In this document: piece by piece, positions 60,539 to 64,000 of the stretch
How positions within the stretch are numbered: the first letter of the stretch is position 1
Layout of the letters: each line of letters begins with the position of its first letter
Translations under genes and position numbers: made by a program
Notes under the pieces: model-generated
The model's input: the letters and a program-made list of their open reading frames with translations, nothing else
What the model was told of the DNA's origin: nothing
Database searches by the model: none
NCBI GenBank assembly: GCA_010909165.1
Contig: VJWM01000063.1
Coordinates: forward strand, 682,001-746,000
Source of the DNA: Anthoceros angustus
Taxonomy: Eukaryota > Streptophyta > Anthocerotopsida > Anthocerotales > Anthocerotaceae
DNA length: 64,000 bases
Direction of reading: 5' to 3'

Positions 60539-60851
60539 GTTCAACTCACCTATCCTGGCGTGAAGAGCTATTCCAAAACAAACTCACTTAACCCAGTGGC
60601 TCAAACTTTTGCGTTCCACAGCAAGCACCTATGCAGTGAAGATGCAATAGCTCATCATCCATGTGAACCTTTTCATCCTAGCCATCAACCTGAGGGAGAG
60701 ACACCAACTCAAGGAGTATCAACATAACGGTCATCTGATTGAGAGCTTACACGCGATCGGACTGCACCCTTGGCTACGAGGAAGGAGACTAATTTCCATT
60801 CTGCTAACATGTCACGTCTGTGGGGGAGTATAGGAACATATAAACATCTCC

Positions 60852-61015
60852 TGTTAGCAGAGTCGTTAGCCAGCATGGCAATTAGGGATACACACCGCTT
60901 GGAGGAAATTCACACCTCTTCACCAAGAGGCAGCATGCCGCATAAGACTGATTGTGTGCCCACTCTTAAGCTTGAAAAACAATTTCTTCCTTCCATCTAA
61001 AAATTGATCCCGACA
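60852..61015 (+). repeat. LTR-like block, middle copy
   Basis: Begins TGTTAGCAGAGTCGTTAGCC and ends TTGATCCCGACA; related to 51086-51251. It is preceded by a purine-rich GGGGGAG run near 60822. Candidate right LTR of copia 3. Confidence 0.5.
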
Positions 61016-62379
61016 TGTCTGATTTTACATATTTGGTGATACATTCGAAGAGCCCTTCTGAGATACCTACGAGCTTGCAAAAATAGTTCTCCTCGTCAGT
61101 TGTCAACTCCACAACAACGACTCAATGTCTACCTTGCCTGAAAAAATTCATTGGCCTCAGAACTTTGTACTCTACGCTTATCTTGGACAAGCTTCAAATT
61201 ATGCTTATTTTAGGCAAGGTTATTGTACTTTTCTTAGGCAAGCTTCAAATTATTAGGATCCTAACTATGAAGAGATTAGAAACACACGCCTCACAACTAG
61301 TACATCTCAAGTCGAACACTTGCTTAGGCCTGCACTTCCCCAATGACTTGAATTGAACATTTATGTTTATCTTCCCCAAGGAAAGGTCCCCGCAACCAAG
61401 ATCATGCTCATGTCACCAAGCTAAATCTAGGGGCCTTCATGGGTCCCCCTTTACTTCTTGCCCGGAAGGACGACCCTTCTTCAGTAGGATCGCCTGCCCT
61501 CTTGGCCATGTGCTCTTCACCTTCTTCCTCCCCTTACTTGTGGAACGAGGGAACTTCTGCTCGCATTCATGATGGCGGGTTGATTGTGATTTTGCTCCAC
61601 TGCAAGATCAACCACCTCCTTCACATTTCCTGCAAGGGTCAGGTACTTGCCTCCCCCGCCGCATCCATGCTAGCCCTTGAATTTGCTTCCTCCGGTCCTC
61701 CTACGGTAGGAGTTCCTCCTATCGGGGCCGCTTTCTTCCCACCCCTCCCTAAGGTGGTTCCTTCCTCCTGAAGCCTCCAGCTCCACTCGCCCTTCTTGTC
61801 GCGGAGCCCCTTCACCCTTCACTCCTTCGGGATCCATGTCGCTATGGCGCTCTCCAAGTCTAAGGCTCTTTGGATTTGCATAAGGGCCTCGTCATCATCA
61901 TGGGGTCCCGATCCTTCTCTCAAAGAAGTCGCAACAAGTTAGTTGCCTTGAGTACCTTGTTATGAAGATGGGCTGCTAATCGTTGTTGTGTCATCTCCAC
62001 CTCATCATCTTCAAGCCACACTCCATGCTCACACTTACTCTTGTAAGCATCTCGCCCATGTTCAACTCACCTATCCCGGCGTGAAGAGCTATTCCAAAAC
62101 AAACTCACTTAACCCAGTGGCTCAAACTTTTGCGTTCCACAGCAAGCACCTATGCAGTGAAGATGCAATAGCTCATCATCCATGTGAACCTTTTCATCCT
62201 AGCCATCAACCTGAGGGAGAGACACCAACTCAAGGAGTATCAACATAACGGTCATACGAAGATTGAGAGCTTACAACGCGATCAGGACTCTGCACCCTTG
62301 GCTACGAGGAAGGAGACTAATTTCCATTCTGCTAACATGTCACGTCTGTGGGGGAGTATAGGAACATATAAACATCTCC

Positions 62380-62543
62380 TGTTAGCAGAGTCGTTAGCCA
62401 GCATGGCAATTAGGGATACACACCGCTTGGAGGAAATTCACACCTCTTCACCAAGAGGCAGCATGCCGCATAAGACTGATTGTGTGCCCACTCTTAAGCT
62501 TGAAAAACAATTTCTTCCTTCCATCTAAAAATTGATCCCGACA
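62380..62543 (+). repeat. LTR-like block, right copy
   Basis: Nearly identical to the middle copy, because it lies inside duplication D7. It adds no independent evidence for an LTR. Confidence 0.55.
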
Positions 62544-62892
62544 TGTCTGATTTTACATATTTGGTGATACATTCGAAGAGCCCTTCTGAGATACCTACGA
62601 GCTTGCAAAAATAGTTCTCCTCGTCAGTTGTCAACTCCACAACAACGACTCAATGTCTACCTTGCCTGAAAAAATTCATTGGCCTCAGAACTTTGTACTC
62701 TACGCTTATCTTGGACAAGCTTCAAATTATGCTTATTTTAGGCAAGGTTATTGTACTTTTCTTAGGCAAGCTTCAAATTATTAGGATCCTAACTATGAAG
62801 AGATTAGAAACACACGCCTCACAACTAGTACATCTCAAGTCAGAACACTTGCTTAGGCCTGCACTTCCCCCAATGACTTGAATTGAACATTT

Positions 62893-63494
62893 GCATTATT
62901 TATTGAGCATCAAAGCCCATGTCCTCATCCTTTAGTAGCTGTGTAAAGGACTCGGGTTCTTGCTGCGTAGCTAGCAATATTCTCACCCACTTTCTCTTTC
63001 CTACACTTCAATTTCTCCTTTCAAAACATACATTTCATAGTTTTGATAAATAGTATATATGATATATTTTATCAGATTAAAAAACTTATTATGAGATATA
63101 ATGATCTAATTATTATTTAGAATATGTCATCATTCCAGCAATCATTTTTATTCAAGTGCTACATAAAGGTGACTCGCTACTTGCTGGGATGTCATACACT
63201 ATATTACAAAAAAATACTTGATGAAGATTTTTACTCTATCTAAAAATAATGTATATTTGAAAACACTAGTTTTCTCTACGAAATATGCTTTTTAGGACAA
63301 TTGGAACAAAAAAAATGTTCCAACCGTTCGATTTCCTCTAGTGTCATATGAATACATTTGGGGTGAAACCTGTGTGTACCTCAAGAGGTAAATAATGTTA
63401 CTTTCAAGAGAGAGGCGTGTTTCAAAAAGAGAATAAAAAGGTCACATTCTCTGCTATATAAAAATTTTATCAGTATTGAACAGCTATAACTTAC
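62893..63494. other. AT-rich interval, possible intron of the BAH-PHD gene
   Basis: Strongly AT-rich and unlike the repeat DNA to the left. It follows, in the direction of transcription (leftwards), a coding exon that ends at a good donor, so it is likely intronic. No further PHD-finger exon was found in it. A short quasi-repeat with AATGATAGATATA-like units lies just to the right, at about 63600-63735. Confidence 0.45.
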
Positions 63495-64000
63495 CATTCT
63501 TTACATTGCTCACATTGTACCATCAAATCATCAGGATTGTATGGCATTTCACACTGACAAGTTCTGTAAAACAATGTGATTAGTAGTGCTGGAAAACAAT
63601 GTCATATCAAATGATACATAGAGGTGGAAAAACAATGCGATATCAAATGATAGATATAAGTCGGAACATGTTTTGTAAAGCAATGCAATCAGTGGTGCAG
63701 GAAAAAAATCGATATCAAATGATAGATATAGGTAAAAAATAATTCTTACACGGTCACAGTGTCTGGCATAAATGTTCTATCTTTGCATTTGTAATTAAAC
63801 CGACAGAAGAAATCGTCGAAGTTCGCCTCTTTTAGCTTTGAGTAGTTTTTTAATGTGTGGACTTTGCACTTGTCCTCAACGGTGGCTGCACTAGATGTTT
63901 GATAATGATCTGACAAGAACAATTCTTTTGCGCCATGAAAAGAGTGTCTTCCACTTTCCAAGTCTTCGGGACGATAGTACCATTGAACTTCCAGTAACAC
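63495..64000 (-). CDS. BAH-PHD histone reader, EBS/SHL-like (partial)
   Basis: Two minus-strand exons are visible: one entering from beyond 64000 and ending at 63750 (donor GT|GTAAGA), and 63563-63495 (donor AATG|GTAAGT). They join in phase. The first encodes the C-terminal part of a BAH domain (VQWYYRPEDLESGRHSFHGA, KELFLSDHYQTSSAATVEDK, CKVHTLKNYSKLKEANFDDF). The second opens a PHD finger (CQCEMPYNPDDLMVQCEQCK). This is the arrangement of plant EBS and SHL, which read H3K27me3 and H3K4me states to control flowering and chromatin. The start lies outside the window. The second half of the PHD finger (the expected His/Cys ligands after CKEW) was not found before the repeat array begins at 62892. 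Confidence 0.88.

Larger units (their letters stand above)
55011..60687. repeat. direct tandem duplication D6 (about 2.84 kb x 2)
   Basis: Copy 1 is about 55011-57856 and copy 2 about 57857-60687. Each begins CATGGCCTCCC(C)TTCGGAGG and ends TTTCATCCTAGCCATCA. The junction shares TCA (3 bp). The unit is not recognisable copia or gypsy coding sequence. It holds a plus-strand fragment (55799-56017), a minus-strand frame that is intact only in copy 2 (59951-60538), and a foldback GATTATAAC...GTTATAATC at 55475-55501 and again near 58304-58330. Differences between copies fall mostly at CTG/CAG/CCG/CGG. Confidence 0.9.
59785..62892. repeat. direct tandem duplication D7 (about 1.55 kb x 2), overlapping D6
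   Basis: Copy 1 is about 59785-61362 and copy 2 about 61363-62892. Each begins after CATTT with ATGTTTATCTTCCCC and ends with CTTGAATTGAACATTT. The junction shares CATTT (5 bp). Copy 1 overlaps D6 copy 2, so D6 and D7 are interlocked. The left half of copy 2 has the same altered trinucleotide sites as D6 copy 1, although its parent (D7 copy 1) is clean at those sites. Confidence 0.88.

Noticed and set aside
1-64000. CRISPR arrays, bacterial operons, organelle or viral genome segments
   Set aside because: No regularly spaced short repeats were seen, genes carry spliceosomal introns and eukaryotic targeting peptides, and all reverse-transcriptase sequence fits LTR retrotransposons.

Overview
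This is nuclear DNA from a land plant. The genes are plant-lineage ones: an MSH1 with a C-terminal GIY-YIG domain, a PLS/DYW pentatricopeptide-repeat protein, plastid CLPR1, a thylakoid-lumen FKBP, a plastid GNAT acetyltransferase, a DUF3082 plastid membrane protein, an IST1-like ESCRT protein, COG4, and an EBS/SHL-type BAH-PHD protein at the right edge. Introns, where present, are mostly about 70-240 bp with GT/AG borders. The PPR repeat style and the single-exon COG4 and MSH1 suggest a seed-free plant (fern, lycophyte or bryophyte). That last step is inference, held with low confidence.

Layout. 1-3.4 kb: unrecognised, probably repeat-derived. 3.7-7.0 kb: decayed Ty1/copia element (-). 7.0-10.7 kb: Ty3/gypsy gag (+). 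10.7-14.8 kb: a non-coding repeat present twice. 15.5-20.3 kb: second copia element (-). 21.1-50.3 kb: gene island, with COG4 (-), DUF3082 gene (-), PPR-DYW (+), FKBP (+) followed by a decayed tandem copy, GNAT (+), CLPR1 (-), IST1-like (+) and MSH1 (+). 51.1-62.9 kb: third copia element and unknown repeat sequence in nested direct duplications. 63.5-64 kb: 3' part of the exons of a BAH-PHD gene (-) that enters from the right.

Five of the intact genes are tied to organelles: MSH1 for organelle genome stability, PPR-DYW for organelle RNA editing, and CLPR1, FKBP and GNAT for plastid proteostasis and acetylation. DUF3082 is probably plastid too. COG4 and IST1 act in Golgi and endosomal traffic. 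Two gene pairs are head-to-head (DUF3082/PPR and CLPR1/IST1-like).

Two patterns stand out beyond the gene list. First, at least seven kilobase-scale direct tandem duplications occur in 64 kb, with junctions sharing only about 1-9 bp; two nested ones triplicate the IST1-MSH1 intergenic DNA and duplicate the MSH1 5' end. Second, repeat copies differ from each other mainly by small indels at CTG/CAG/CCG/CGG trinucleotides and in C/G runs, while single-copy gene ORFs are clean. That is what systematic base-calling error at CHG-methylated cytosines would look like. The two patterns together mean the duplications must be confirmed on raw reads before any biology is built on them.
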